From positions 1 to 12,996 of the forward strand of contig JBOHER010000187.1 of the NCBI GenBank assembly GCA_050701115.1: a stretch of DNA of 12,996 nucleotides, given 5' to 3'. This stretch comes from JBOHER01 sp050701115. GTDB taxonomy: Bacteria > Actinomycetota > Actinomycetes > Mycobacteriales > Pseudonocardiaceae. Position numbers and translations under genes: made by a program. The notes under the pieces are model-generated. The model was not told the origin of the DNA. It saw only the letters and a list, made by a program, of their open reading frames with translations, and searched no databases. Position 1 is the first letter of the stretch; every line of letters starts with the position of its first letter. Positions 6,847-12,971 of the stretch are shown in pieces.

Positions 6847-7626
6847 ATGGGATCGCTCGAGTCGCGGGCCGAGCGAACCGCGCAAGTAATCTGGTCGGCT
6901 TGGACGGGAGGTTACTTGCTGACCGAACTGCCCGAGGAGATCCGGCCCGCGGACGCGTCCGCGGGCTGGGTGGCGCAGCGAGCGCTCGCCGAACACGCCG
7001 GACCCCACTACGGTTACAAGATCGCCGCGACTTCGAAGGCCGGGCAGGCCCACATCGGGGTCGACGGGCCGCTGACCGGCATGCTGTTCGACCGTTTCCG
7101 GCGCGATCCGGGCGCGGTGTTACCGTCGGCGAACCTGTCCATGCGGGTGGTGGAGGCCGAGTTCGCGTTCCGGATGAGCTGCGACGTGACGGGCGGCGCC
7201 ACTGCCGGCGAGGTGATCGACGCGGTCGACAGCCTGCACCTCGCGATCGAGGTGCCGGACTCGCGCTTCGAACACTTCGACCGGGTCGGCGAGGCAGTGC
7301 TGCTGGCCGACGTGGCTTGTGCCTGCTGGTTCGTGCTCGGCGCCGAGGTGCCGGGCTGGCGAGAGCTGGACTTGAGAACCGCGGAGACCGAGTTGTGGAT
7401 CAATGGCGAGTGCACGGCTGTCGGTGTGGGCGGCAACGCGCTCGGCGACCCGCACGCCGCGCTCGTGTGGGTGGCCAGCGAGCTGGAGCGGTGCGGTTCC
7501 GGACTGCGCGCGGGTGACGTGATCACTACCGGGACGACAACGGTACCGCCGATGGTCGGGCCGGATGACCAGGTGCGCGCCGAGTTCGGCCCATTGGGCA
7601 GCGTGGCGTTGTCCTTCGCACGCTGA
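6847..7626 (+). CDS. 2-keto-4-pentenoate hydratase / fumarylacetoacetate-hydrolase-fold protein (MhpD-like)
   Basis: A 259-residue protein of the MhpD/FAH superfamily, which hydrates 2-oxo-4-enoic acids or decarboxylates 2-oxo-diacids with Mg. Visible are GYKIAATS (56-63), the metal ligands E103 and E105 in VVEAEFAF with E135 in AIEVPDSR, LWINGECTAVGVGGNALGDP (183-202), and LRAGDVITTGTTT (220-232). A strong AAGGAG (6836-6841) sits five bases before ATG 6847 and overlaps the preceding stop codon by one base. The product of a hydratase (a 4-hydroxy-2-oxo acid) would be the substrate of the RraA-type aldolase encoded upstream. No terminator hairpin is evident after TGA 7624-7626, and the DNA changes character at once. 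Confidence 0.88.
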   Translation: MGSLESRAERTAQVIWSAWTGGYLLTELPEEIRPADASAGWVAQRALAEHAGPHYGYKIAATSKAGQAHIGVDGPLTGMLFDRFRRDPGAVLPSANLSMRVVEAEFAFRMSCDVTGGATAGEVIDAVDSLHLAIEVPDSRFEHFDRVGEAVLLADVACACWFVLGAEVPGWRELDLRTAETELWINGECTAVGVGGNALGDPHAALVWVASELERCGSGLRAGDVITTGTTTVPPMVGPDDQVRAEFGPLGSVALSFAR

Positions 7627-7629
7627 CGA

Positions 7630-7704
7630 CAGTTTCGCGAGGACTGCGGCAGGGAGTTCGGCGGCGAGGCTGGCGAGGGCGGCGCTGCAGTCTGGCAACT
7701 CGAA
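7630..7704 (-). pseudogene. Possible fragment of a tyrosine recombinase/integrase C-terminus
   Basis: On the minus strand a frame reads FELPDCSAALASLAAELP followed by AAVLAKL. The ALASLAAELPAAVLAKL stretch resembles the helix before the conserved LGIHIS-type end found near the C-terminus of many actinobacterial site-specific recombinases. It breaks off at the last catabolic stop codon and has neither start nor catalytic residues in the window, so it would be a remnant. The match is from memory of the family and short; a chance alanine-rich helix is possible. Confidence 0.35.
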
Positions 7705-7831
7705 GAAAATCTACGAAACCTTGACCCCCTGAACAACGCGATTAGCTCGTCGTGAAAGCGTGGAAGCTCAGGCACACCTTCCTTCCATCTCTTCGCCTCG
7801 CCATCGTAAATAGCGTGCAAATACAGGGCGT
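7705..7831. other. Unassigned lower-GC stretch left of the IS element
   Basis: About 125 bases of visibly lower GC than the surroundings separate the recombinase-like fragment from the IS left end. The minus strand carries a readable segment (LHALYLHAIYDGEAKRW then KEGVPELPRFHDELIALFRG) that looks protein-like but was not recognised and has no clean start or stop of its own. It may be another gene remnant from a mobile element. Confidence 0.3.
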
Positions 7832-7852
7832 GTAAACATTCAGCTGTTTCGT
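7832..7852 (+). repeat. Left terminal inverted repeat of the IS66 element
   Basis: GTAAACATTCAGCTGTTTCGT agrees with the inward-reading right end at 16 of 21 positions, including an uninterrupted ten-base AAACATTCAG. The leading GTAA is the usual IS66 terminus. Confidence 0.65.
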
Positions 7853-8010
7853 GGGGGTAGCGGGGCCGCTTTGGCTGCCGCGTCGAGTTGATTGGAGGCT
7901 GGGAGTCGTCGCGGTCTGGGTCGGGCCGCACCAACCAGGGGTGTGGCGAGTTGGATGATCTCGGCGTGTTGATCACGGTCGAGTAGGGCTGGTCGTAGTT
8001 TGATCTTCAG

Positions 8011-9513
8011 GTGGCCGTGCCGGAGGAGATGTCGCGTGAGGAGCTGATCGCTCTCGTGCGGCGTCAGGATGGGCAGATCACGACGCTGTCCACGCGGGTC
8101 GCGGACTTGGTGGAGGCCAACGAGCAGCTGGCGGCGAAGCTGGCCAGGCTGGAACACCTGCTGTCACGCAACTCCGGTAACTCCTCGGTGCCCTCGTCCA
8201 AGGACGACGATCCAGGCCGGACGCCGCCGCGGGAGAAGCCGAAGCGGCAGGCGGGTGCCCCAAAGCGCAAGCGGGGCAAGCAGCCCGGGGCGCCGGGGGC
8301 GAACCTGGCCTGGATCGACAACCCGACCAAGCAGGTCGACCGGTTCCCGCGAGGGCACTGCGAGTGCGGCCATGAGCTGGCCGAGGCCGCCGATCTCGGT
8401 GTGGTGGATCGCTATCAGCAGCACGAGATCCCGCGGATGTCGGTGACGGTGACGCAGTATGACCAGCATCGGGTGCGCTGCGGCTGCGGTCGGCTGCACA
8501 CCGCGCCGCGTCCCGAGGGCGCCCGCCCCGGGCTGGTGGGGTACGGCCCGAACCTGCAAAGTTTCGCTGTGTACTTGATGGTGGTGCACTTCGTGCCCGC
8601 CACACGGTGCGTCGAGCTGCTGGAGTCGTTGACCGGCGCCACCCCCAGCGTGGGGTTCGTGCACGGCATGCTCAACCGGGCGGCGACGCTGCTGGGCGAG
8701 GTGGACAAGCGGATCCGCACCCTGATCACCCTGGCGTATGCGGTCTGCGCCGATGAGACCCCGCTGCGGGTGGGCGGCAAGACCCCGAAACTGGGGCGGA
8801 AGAAGGCCGAGAAGTACCTGCTGGTCGCCTGCACCGAGCTCTACACCCACTACCTGCTCGGCGACCGCGATCTGGACACGTTCAAGGCGTTCGTGCTCAA
8901 GGATCTGACCGACTCGGTGGTGGTGCACGACCGCTACCACCTCTACGACTCCGCCCAGATCGGTGAGCTGACCCACCAGCTGTGCTGCCAACATCTGCTT
9001 CGTGATCTTGCCGGTGCCGCCGAAACCTACCCCACGGCGCACTGGCCCACCCAGATCGCCGACGCGCTGCGCGGCCTGATCCACCAGGCCAACCTCGCCC
9101 GCGACGCCGGCCGCGACACCCTGGAGGCCGCCGCCCGCGACGAGCTGATCAAGCAGTTCACCGACGGCGTCCTCGTCGGGCTGGCCGACACCACCAACCA
9201 CGGCGCCCGTCCCGGCGAACGCAAAGCCCGCCTGCTGCTGGAAGTCCTACGCGACCGCGAGGCCGATGTGCTGCGATTCGCGCACGACCTGCGGGTGCCA
9301 CCCACCTCCAACCAGGCCGAACGCGACCTCCGACCGGCCAAGATCCAACAGAAGATCTCCGGGCGCCTGACCAGCGAGCAGCGCACCAAAGACCGGTACC
9401 TGATCCGCGGCTACCTCTCCACCGCCACCAAGCACGGCCACAACATGATCGACGCCCTGCGCGACGCGATCCTCGGCCGCCCCTGGATGCCACCCGACCC
9501 CGCCCCAGCCTGA
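8011..9513 (+). CDS. IS66 family transposase
   Basis: A 500-residue DDE transposase (DDE_Tnp_IS66, TnpC). The N-terminus has a leucine-heptad coiled coil at about 22-52, then a basic proline-rich segment with KRKRGKQPGAPGA (85-97), a CxC...CxC zinc-binding region (CECG at 117-120, CGCG at 157-160), and the catalytic domain with D248 (CADETPL), D307 (VVHDRYH) and E437 (NQAERDLRP). The C-terminal KISGRLTSEQ and YLSTATKHGHN are typical, and the frame is intact, so the enzyme may be active. The start is GTG 8011; GTG 8017 and ATG 8029 are in-frame alternatives, with GGAGGAG (8022-8028) too close to serve the latter. The family's accessory TnpA/TnpB are absent, as in the single-gene subgroup. Confidence 0.95.
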   Translation: MAVPEEMSREELIALVRRQDGQITTLSTRVADLVEANEQLAAKLARLEHLLSRNSGNSSVPSSKDDDPGRTPPREKPKRQAGAPKRKRGKQPGAPGANLAWIDNPTKQVDRFPRGHCECGHELAEAADLGVVDRYQQHEIPRMSVTVTQYDQHRVRCGCGRLHTAPRPEGARPGLVGYGPNLQSFAVYLMVVHFVPATRCVELLESLTGATPSVGFVHGMLNRAATLLGEVDKRIRTLITLAYAVCADETPLRVGGKTPKLGRKKAEKYLLVACTELYTHYLLGDRDLDTFKAFVLKDLTDSVVVHDRYHLYDSAQIGELTHQLCCQHLLRDLAGAAETYPTAHWPTQIADALRGLIHQANLARDAGRDTLEAAARDELIKQFTDGVLVGLADTTNHGARPGERKARLLLEVLRDREADVLRFAHDLRVPPTSNQAERDLRPAKIQQKISGRLTSEQRTKDRYLIRGYLSTATKHGHNMIDALRDAILGRPWMPPDPAPA

Positions 9514-9536
9514 CCCGCAGAGTCGAAACCGATCCC

Positions 9537-9562
9537 GCCCGCCACACACCCTCCGGGCGGGC
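9537..9562 (+). terminator. GC hairpin after the transposase gene
   Basis: GCCCGCC (9537-9543) and GGCGGGC (9556-9562) form a perfect 7-bp stem with a 12-base loop, 24 bases after the transposase stop. There is no T-run, as is common for actinomycete hairpins, so a termination role is plausible but unproven. Confidence 0.4.
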
Positions 9563-9577
9563 CCACTCGCCATGCCA

Positions 9578-10228
9578 TCACGCGGTCAAAACGCAGTTCA
9601 ACGACATGCCTGAATGTTTGCCCGACACGCTCTGCGCATCGGCGGAGGCCTGAGGCGCACTCTCGAGTTCAAGGTCAAGCCGATTGGGCATCGTTCCTTC
9701 GGTACTGTCACCTTCGACGTTCGCCGAAGCGACCCGTTCACCCGACACATCAGCGCGCAAAACAGTCGCAGGATAGGCCGAACCGCCGTCAGCGGTATCC
9801 GCATACAAAGTCACGTCGATGCTACCGTTCTCTGACGTGAACTCGTCCAAGTTGACCATCGGATCAGCCCGCATCACGTAGCTGCCATCCTTGGCAGTCC
9901 GTGTCCGGCCTATAGCCTTGAGCTTGATCTCGTCGCTGTCCTTCAGCGTGTCGAGCATCTCCAGCTTGGGCCAAGCCATGAGCCGCACCGGTGCGCCCGC
10001 AACTGGCCTCTTCCCTGCTCGGTAGACCTTCCCCGACGTCACCACCGGCGTGCTCAGCGTCTGTGCGTCCGTCACTCGCGACCGCTGCGCCATCGGATCC
10101 TCGCTGCATTCGCTCGCCTGCTGCCCCAGGAACTGCTCGGCCACCGCGGACGATGGCAGCAATGTCAGTGTCTGCGCCACCGCTGCCCCCCCGACTAGCG
10201 CGGATCTAACGTTCTTCTTCCTGTTCAC
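9578..10228 (-). CDS. Secreted hypothetical protein, C-terminus truncated by the IS66 element
   Basis: A 216-residue product starting at GTG 10228, with an excellent GAGGAGGG site (plus-strand 10233-10240) just upstream. A Sec signal peptide is evident: basic MNRKKNVR, a hydrophobic stretch, and an AVA/EQ cleavage site after residue 30. The mature part has one cysteine (C41) before the tail and a segment at 63-120 (SGKVYRAGKRPVAGAPVRLM ... GRTRTAKDGSYVMRAD) resembling a carboxypeptidase-regulatory or Ig-like beta-sandwich, with 'VAGAPV' and 'T.KDGSY' as hallmarks. Codons 203-216 (GKHSGMSLNCVLTA) read into the IS66 right terminal repeat, so the native protein probably continued beyond residue 202. 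Function is not known; extracellular or cell-surface location is inferred. A dedicated promoter is visible upstream. Confidence 0.75.
   Translation of the reverse strand: MNRKKNVRSALVGGAAVAQTLTLLPSSAVAEQFLGQQASECSEDPMAQRSRVTDAQTLSTPVVTSGKVYRAGKRPVAGAPVRLMAWPKLEMLDTLKDSDEIKLKAIGRTRTAKDGSYVMRADPMVNLDEFTSENGSIDVTLYADTADGGSAYPATVLRADVSGERVASANVEGDSTEGTMPNRLDLELESAPQASADAQSVSGKHSGMSLNCVLTA
9601..9621 (-). repeat. Right terminal inverted repeat of the IS66 element
   Basis: Read from 9621 leftward on the minus strand, GCAAACATTCAGGCATGTCGT matches the left end at 16 of 21 positions. It lies inside the reading frame of the minus-strand secreted-protein gene. Confidence 0.65.
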
Positions 10229-10232
10229 GTTG

Positions 10233-10252
10233 CCCTCCTCACAGAGGGGAGG
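10233..10252 (-). promoter_or_regulatory. Hairpin covering the ribosome binding site of the secreted-protein gene
   Basis: On the minus strand CCTCCCCTC, a TGT loop and GAGGAGGG can fold into a stem of about eight pairs with one mismatch and one G-T pair. The 3' arm is the Shine-Dalgarno sequence itself, five bases before GTG 10228, so folding would hide it. Confidence 0.4.
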
Positions 10253-10313
10253 CGCCCACTTCTTCCCCAGACCCCGGTCCCCCAGTTGACAGCCACTGTT
10301 GTGACGGAAAGGG

Positions 10314-10343
10314 ATTATAGGAATGCAGCTCGTAGCGATTCAA
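10314..10343 (-). promoter_or_regulatory. Sigma-70-type promoter of the secreted-protein gene
   Basis: Read on the minus strand, TTGAAT (10343-10338) and TATAAT (10319-10314) are separated by 18 bases. The -10 box is a perfect consensus, unusual in such GC-rich DNA. Transcription would begin near 10306, leaving a leader of about 80 bases before GTG 10228. The rest of 10229-10397 shows no gene. Confidence 0.65.
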
Positions 10344-10397
10344 GAGCGGTGATAAGACTCGCCCGCACGCCACCCGGATAGAGCATCATCAGATCAC

Positions 10398-11279
10398 CTA
10401 CGACCCGTTCACCCTGGACTGAGACTCGACGGCATGCCAGAGCGGCTCCTGGACAGCAGCCGCACTGGCCTCCTTCCGCGCCTTGCGCACGCCGAAGTAG
10501 TCGCCGCCCTTGCGCTTGGCGTCGTCGGTACCCCACGACCGCTGATCTCCGTCGGCAGGTTGCATGCGGGGGATGTGCTTGCGGCAGTGGATGTAGGCCT
10601 CGACGATGTCCACCACGACCCAGCGTTCGGGCGTGCGGCCGCGCACGAATTCCTCCGGGATCCCGTCGAACTCCGCGCGCAGGTCCTCGTCCTCGACAAT
10701 TCTCGCCCGCCCGTTGATGTGCAGTCCGATCTGATCCCGGACGAAGTCGACCAGCATGACGCCAACGTGCGGGTTCTCGCTGATGTTGCCCAGGCTGGCC
10801 AGCACTCCGTTACCCCGATACTCAGGGTAAGCGACCCTCCGCTGATCGAGGACCTGGATGAACCCGGGTGGACCAGCGCGCAGTGAGCAGTCGGCTTCCC
10901 CGTGAGCGTCCGCGGTGGCCACGAACGCCATCTCCATCCGGCCGACGAACTCGACCATCTCCTCGTTGAGGTGGTCGAGAACCTGGTCCGAGTAGAAGCG
11001 CTCAGCCCGCTTCCGGCTGCCGTAGGCCATCTGCAGCAGGTGCTCGCCCGCCGATCCGGGCAGGTCCACCTCAGGTTCGCACACCGGTGCCGGGAAGCCG
11101 GAGTACGGCGAATCGGCGGGTGTGTGGAACAGTACCGGTGGCGCGGCCGAACCCGGCGTGACGGACGTCTCAGGCCGCTGACCTGGGGTGAAGTACACCG
11201 TCGGCGCTTCCGCATTCGACCAGCCATCGATGGGTACCGAATCAACAGGCTCGTTTGGCGTCAGATCCATGCGCGCCAT
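10398..11279 (-). CDS. Pyridoxamine 5'-phosphate oxidase-related FMN-binding (split-barrel) protein
   Basis: About 293 residues. After a proline-rich N-terminal region of roughly 75 residues comes the helix LLQMAYGSRKRAERFYSDQV, then the split-barrel core: MVEFVGRMEMAFVATADAHG, DCSLRAGPPGFIQVLD, NGVLASLGNISENPHVGVML, and GLHINGRARIVED. These match the PNPOx-like flavin-binding family, whose members bind FMN, F420 or heme. The C-terminal CRKHIPRMQ (HIP-type element) and DYFGVRKA are seen in the long actinobacterial version. The start is uncertain: ATG 11279, ATG 11270 and GTG 11312 are in frame and none has a good ribosome binding site. The gene is divergent from the flavohemoglobin-like gene, suggesting joint regulation and a redox or nitrosative-stress role. 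The exact activity is unknown. Confidence 0.82.
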   Translation of the reverse strand: MARMDLTPNEPVDSVPIDGWSNAEAPTVYFTPGQRPETSVTPGSAAPPVLFHTPADSPYSGFPAPVCEPEVDLPGSAGEHLLQMAYGSRKRAERFYSDQVLDHLNEEMVEFVGRMEMAFVATADAHGEADCSLRAGPPGFIQVLDQRRVAYPEYRGNGVLASLGNISENPHVGVMLVDFVRDQIGLHINGRARIVEDEDLRAEFDGIPEEFVRGRTPERWVVVDIVEAYIHCRKHIPRMQPADGDQRSWGTDDAKRKGGDYFGVRKARKEASAAAVQEPLWHAVESQSRVNGS

Positions 11280-11411
11280 GCGGGCAAGACGTAGCGAGTG
11301 TTTCAGTTCCACTGAGGTTCCATGCTCTTCGTCGGGGGCAGGGGAGCGGCGGGGGCTACCACTGTGACACGCACTCCGTCCAGATCTCACCCCTTCGATA
11401 CAGAATTACGC

Positions 11412-11541
11412 CATTGATTGCAATGACCGTCCACACACCGCACACCCCTGATTACGCAGGGGAGTTGGACCGGTTGGCCGAGCGACTGCCAACCCCAATG
11501 CGGGTAATTTCGAGCTACTCTCGGTCGACGACCTTTCGTCG
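11412..11541. promoter_or_regulatory. Divergent intergenic region with four perfect inverted repeats
   Basis: Between the PNPOx-like and flavohemoglobin-like genes lie CATTG-N4-CAATG (11412-11425), CCCCTG-N6-CAGGGG (11445-11462), GGTTGGC-N9-GCCAACC (11472-11494) and CGACGA-N4-TCGTCG (11526-11541). All arms are exact. They could be operators for a dimeric regulator or RNA hairpins in the flavohemoglobin leader; the four arms differ in sequence, so they are not copies of one operator. No clear -35/-10 pair was found. No gene is supported in 11280-11612. Confidence 0.5.
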
Positions 11542-11612
11542 GGGAGATCGCGGTCAATTCAAGCACCAACCGTGGCCGCGTCGATGTGCGAACTTGGAGA
11601 CCCATCCCAGCG

Positions 11613-12782
11613 ATGACAGTGAATGCCGTGCTCAGCGAGCCAGACGAACCGTACGACGTGCAGCAGCGCAAAGCCGAGCACGTCGTACGCATCATTCGGG
11701 ACAGTTTCACCAAGGTTGAGTCCCAGGCGGAGGTACTCTCTCAGCACTTCTACTCGGTGCTGTTCACCATCGCGCCCAGCACCCGCTCCCTGTTTCCCGC
11801 CAACATGGAGACCCAGCGCACTAGGCTGCTGCGCGCGCTGGTGCACATCGTGCAGATGATCGACCGGCCGAATGAACTGACCCCGTTCCTCAAGCAACTC
11901 GGCCGCGACCACCGCAAGTTCGATGTGATCGGTCAGCACTACGAGGCCGTCGGCACAGCGCTGCTGGCCGCACTCCGGCGCTTCTCCGGCGAGCACTGGA
12001 CCGACGAGGTCGAACGTTCCTGGGCGGATGCCTACGCCATCATCGCCCGCGCCATGCAGGAGGGCGCCGCCGAGGACGACGGCCCGGCATGGTGGCCCGC
12101 GACTGTGGTCGACCACCTCAAGCTCAACTGGGACACCGCGATCATCAGGGTGCAGCCCGATCAGCACATTCCCTACCACCCTGGCCAGTACCTCAGCGTC
12201 GAAACACCCCAGCGGCTCCGGCTCTGGCGCTACCTCTCGCCTGCCAACGCGCCACGTGACGACGGCACGATCGACTTCCACGCACGCGCCGTGCCAGATG
12301 GCTGGGTGAGCAGGTCGCTGGTCAACCACACCAACCTGGGCGACGTGTGGAAGATCGGCCCGCCGCTGGGCAACTTGTGGGCGAACCGCGCGGCCAGCCG
12401 CGATCTGCTGCTCGTCGGCGGTGGCACCGGCGTCGCGCCGCTGCGCGCGGTGATCGACGACCTTGGACGGCGGCCACAGCAGCCCACTGTGCGGCTGTTC
12501 TTCGGTGGCCGCACCCTCGACGAGCTGTACAACCTGGACGAGCTGCGGCAGTTCGCGCGGCACAACCCCTGGCTGAGCGTCGTCCCGGTCACCGAGGACG
12601 GATCGGCGCCGGATGGTGCGGAGGGCACGCTGGCCGAGGCGGTCACCGGTCACGGCGCGTGGCGCAACCATGATGTGCTGGTGTCGGGTTCACCGAACAT
12701 GATCCGCGCGACGGTCTCCCGGATGCTGGTGAAGGGCACCACCTTCGACCAAATCTCCTACGACTCCTTCACCACCGACTGA
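11613..12782 (+). CDS. Flavohemoglobin-like protein (globin + FAD/NAD reductase domains)
   Basis: A 389-residue protein. The globin domain (about 18-150) shows FYSVLF with the B10 tyrosine Y47, the METQ element (65-68), and proximal histidine H100 in GRDHRKFDVIGQHY. A ferredoxin-reductase-type half follows: FAD-binding barrel from about 163 (HPGQYLSVETP, 189-199; LWRYLSPAN, 204-212) and NAD domain with LLLVGGGTGVAPLRA (265-279), FFGGRTLDELY (296-306) and LVSGSPNM (356-363). Flavohemoglobins pass electrons from NAD(P)H through FAD to heme, typically turning NO to nitrate. The usual RxYS reads RYLS, so the flavin-contacting tyrosine is shifted or lost. ATG 11613 is chosen, with GGAGA at 11596-11600; the frame is open to a GTG at 11586. 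It is a type common in actinomycetes; a role in NO or redox handling is inferred. Confidence 0.88.
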   Translation: MTVNAVLSEPDEPYDVQQRKAEHVVRIIRDSFTKVESQAEVLSQHFYSVLFTIAPSTRSLFPANMETQRTRLLRALVHIVQMIDRPNELTPFLKQLGRDHRKFDVIGQHYEAVGTALLAALRRFSGEHWTDEVERSWADAYAIIARAMQEGAAEDDGPAWWPATVVDHLKLNWDTAIIRVQPDQHIPYHPGQYLSVETPQRLRLWRYLSPANAPRDDGTIDFHARAVPDGWVSRSLVNHTNLGDVWKIGPPLGNLWANRAASRDLLLVGGGTGVAPLRAVIDDLGRRPQQPTVRLFFGGRTLDELYNLDELRQFARHNPWLSVVPVTEDGSAPDGAEGTLAEAVTGHGAWRNHDVLVSGSPNMIRATVSRMLVKGTTFDQISYDSFTTD

Positions 12783-12809
12783 GGGAAACTCGCCGGGGAC
12801 TTTCCCTCA
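12780..12809 (+). terminator. Hairpin overlapping the flavohemoglobin stop codon
   Basis: TGAGGGAAA (12780-12788) and TTTCCCTCA (12801-12809) form a perfect 9-bp stem with a 12-base loop, and the TGA stop is the outer end of the stem. It is the strongest inverted repeat in the window and the likely transcription end, although no T-run follows. Confidence 0.6.
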
Positions 12810-12903
12810 GCGACAGGGCGATTCACTCAGGTTTCATGCACGACGGTCCCGTTTCTTGTGCAGCGGTGACAAGGATCAGCGGGTCGCTCGGCTCGTCCTT
12901 GAC

Positions 12904-12931
12904 GGGAATCTGTAACTGGGCGAGCATTGTC
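12904..12931 (+). promoter_or_regulatory. Weak candidate ECF-type promoter before the last gene
   Basis: GGGAAT (12904-12909) and GTC (12929-12931) with a 19-base spacer resemble the GGGAAT-N18-GTT pattern of SigR-like ECF sigma factors, 40 bases before ATG 12972. The match is partial. Nothing else is recognised in 12810-12971. Confidence 0.22.
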
Positions 12932-12971
12932 CGACATCTCCCAGGGACGTTCACTTATCGAGGAGCAACCT

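Larger units (their letters stand above)
7832..9621 (+). mobile_element. IS66-family insertion sequence, single-transposase (ISBst12-like) type
   Basis: A 1790-base element bounded by an imperfect terminal inverted repeat (GTAAACATTCAG at the left, GCAAACATTCAG read inward from the right) and carrying one transposase gene with no visible TnpA or TnpB. That organisation matches the ISBst12 subgroup of IS66, and IS66 ends commonly begin GTAA. The 8-base flanks (CAGGGCGT left, CCGACACG right) do not match, so no target duplication is present. Bases 7832-8010 are the non-coding left arm; 9514-9621 the right arm, with a GC-rich hairpin. Ends were placed by eye. Confidence 0.7.

Noticed and set aside
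7627..8010. A regulator gene for the catabolic operon
   Set aside because: No helix-turn-helix protein could be read here; the stretch holds fragments and the left arm of the IS.
8164..9201. 345-residue minus-strand open frame inside the transposase gene
   Set aside because: V/G/H/Q-rich shadow frame without recognisable domain; the plus-strand IS66 transposase is intact.
9614..9835. Plus-strand 73-residue frame starting at ATG 9614
   Set aside because: Arginine-rich shadow antisense to the secreted-protein gene; no ribosome binding site or domain.
10434..11294. Two plus-strand frames antisense to the PNPOx-like gene
   Set aside because: They mirror its codons, lack motifs, and the minus strand carries the recognisable split-barrel sequence.
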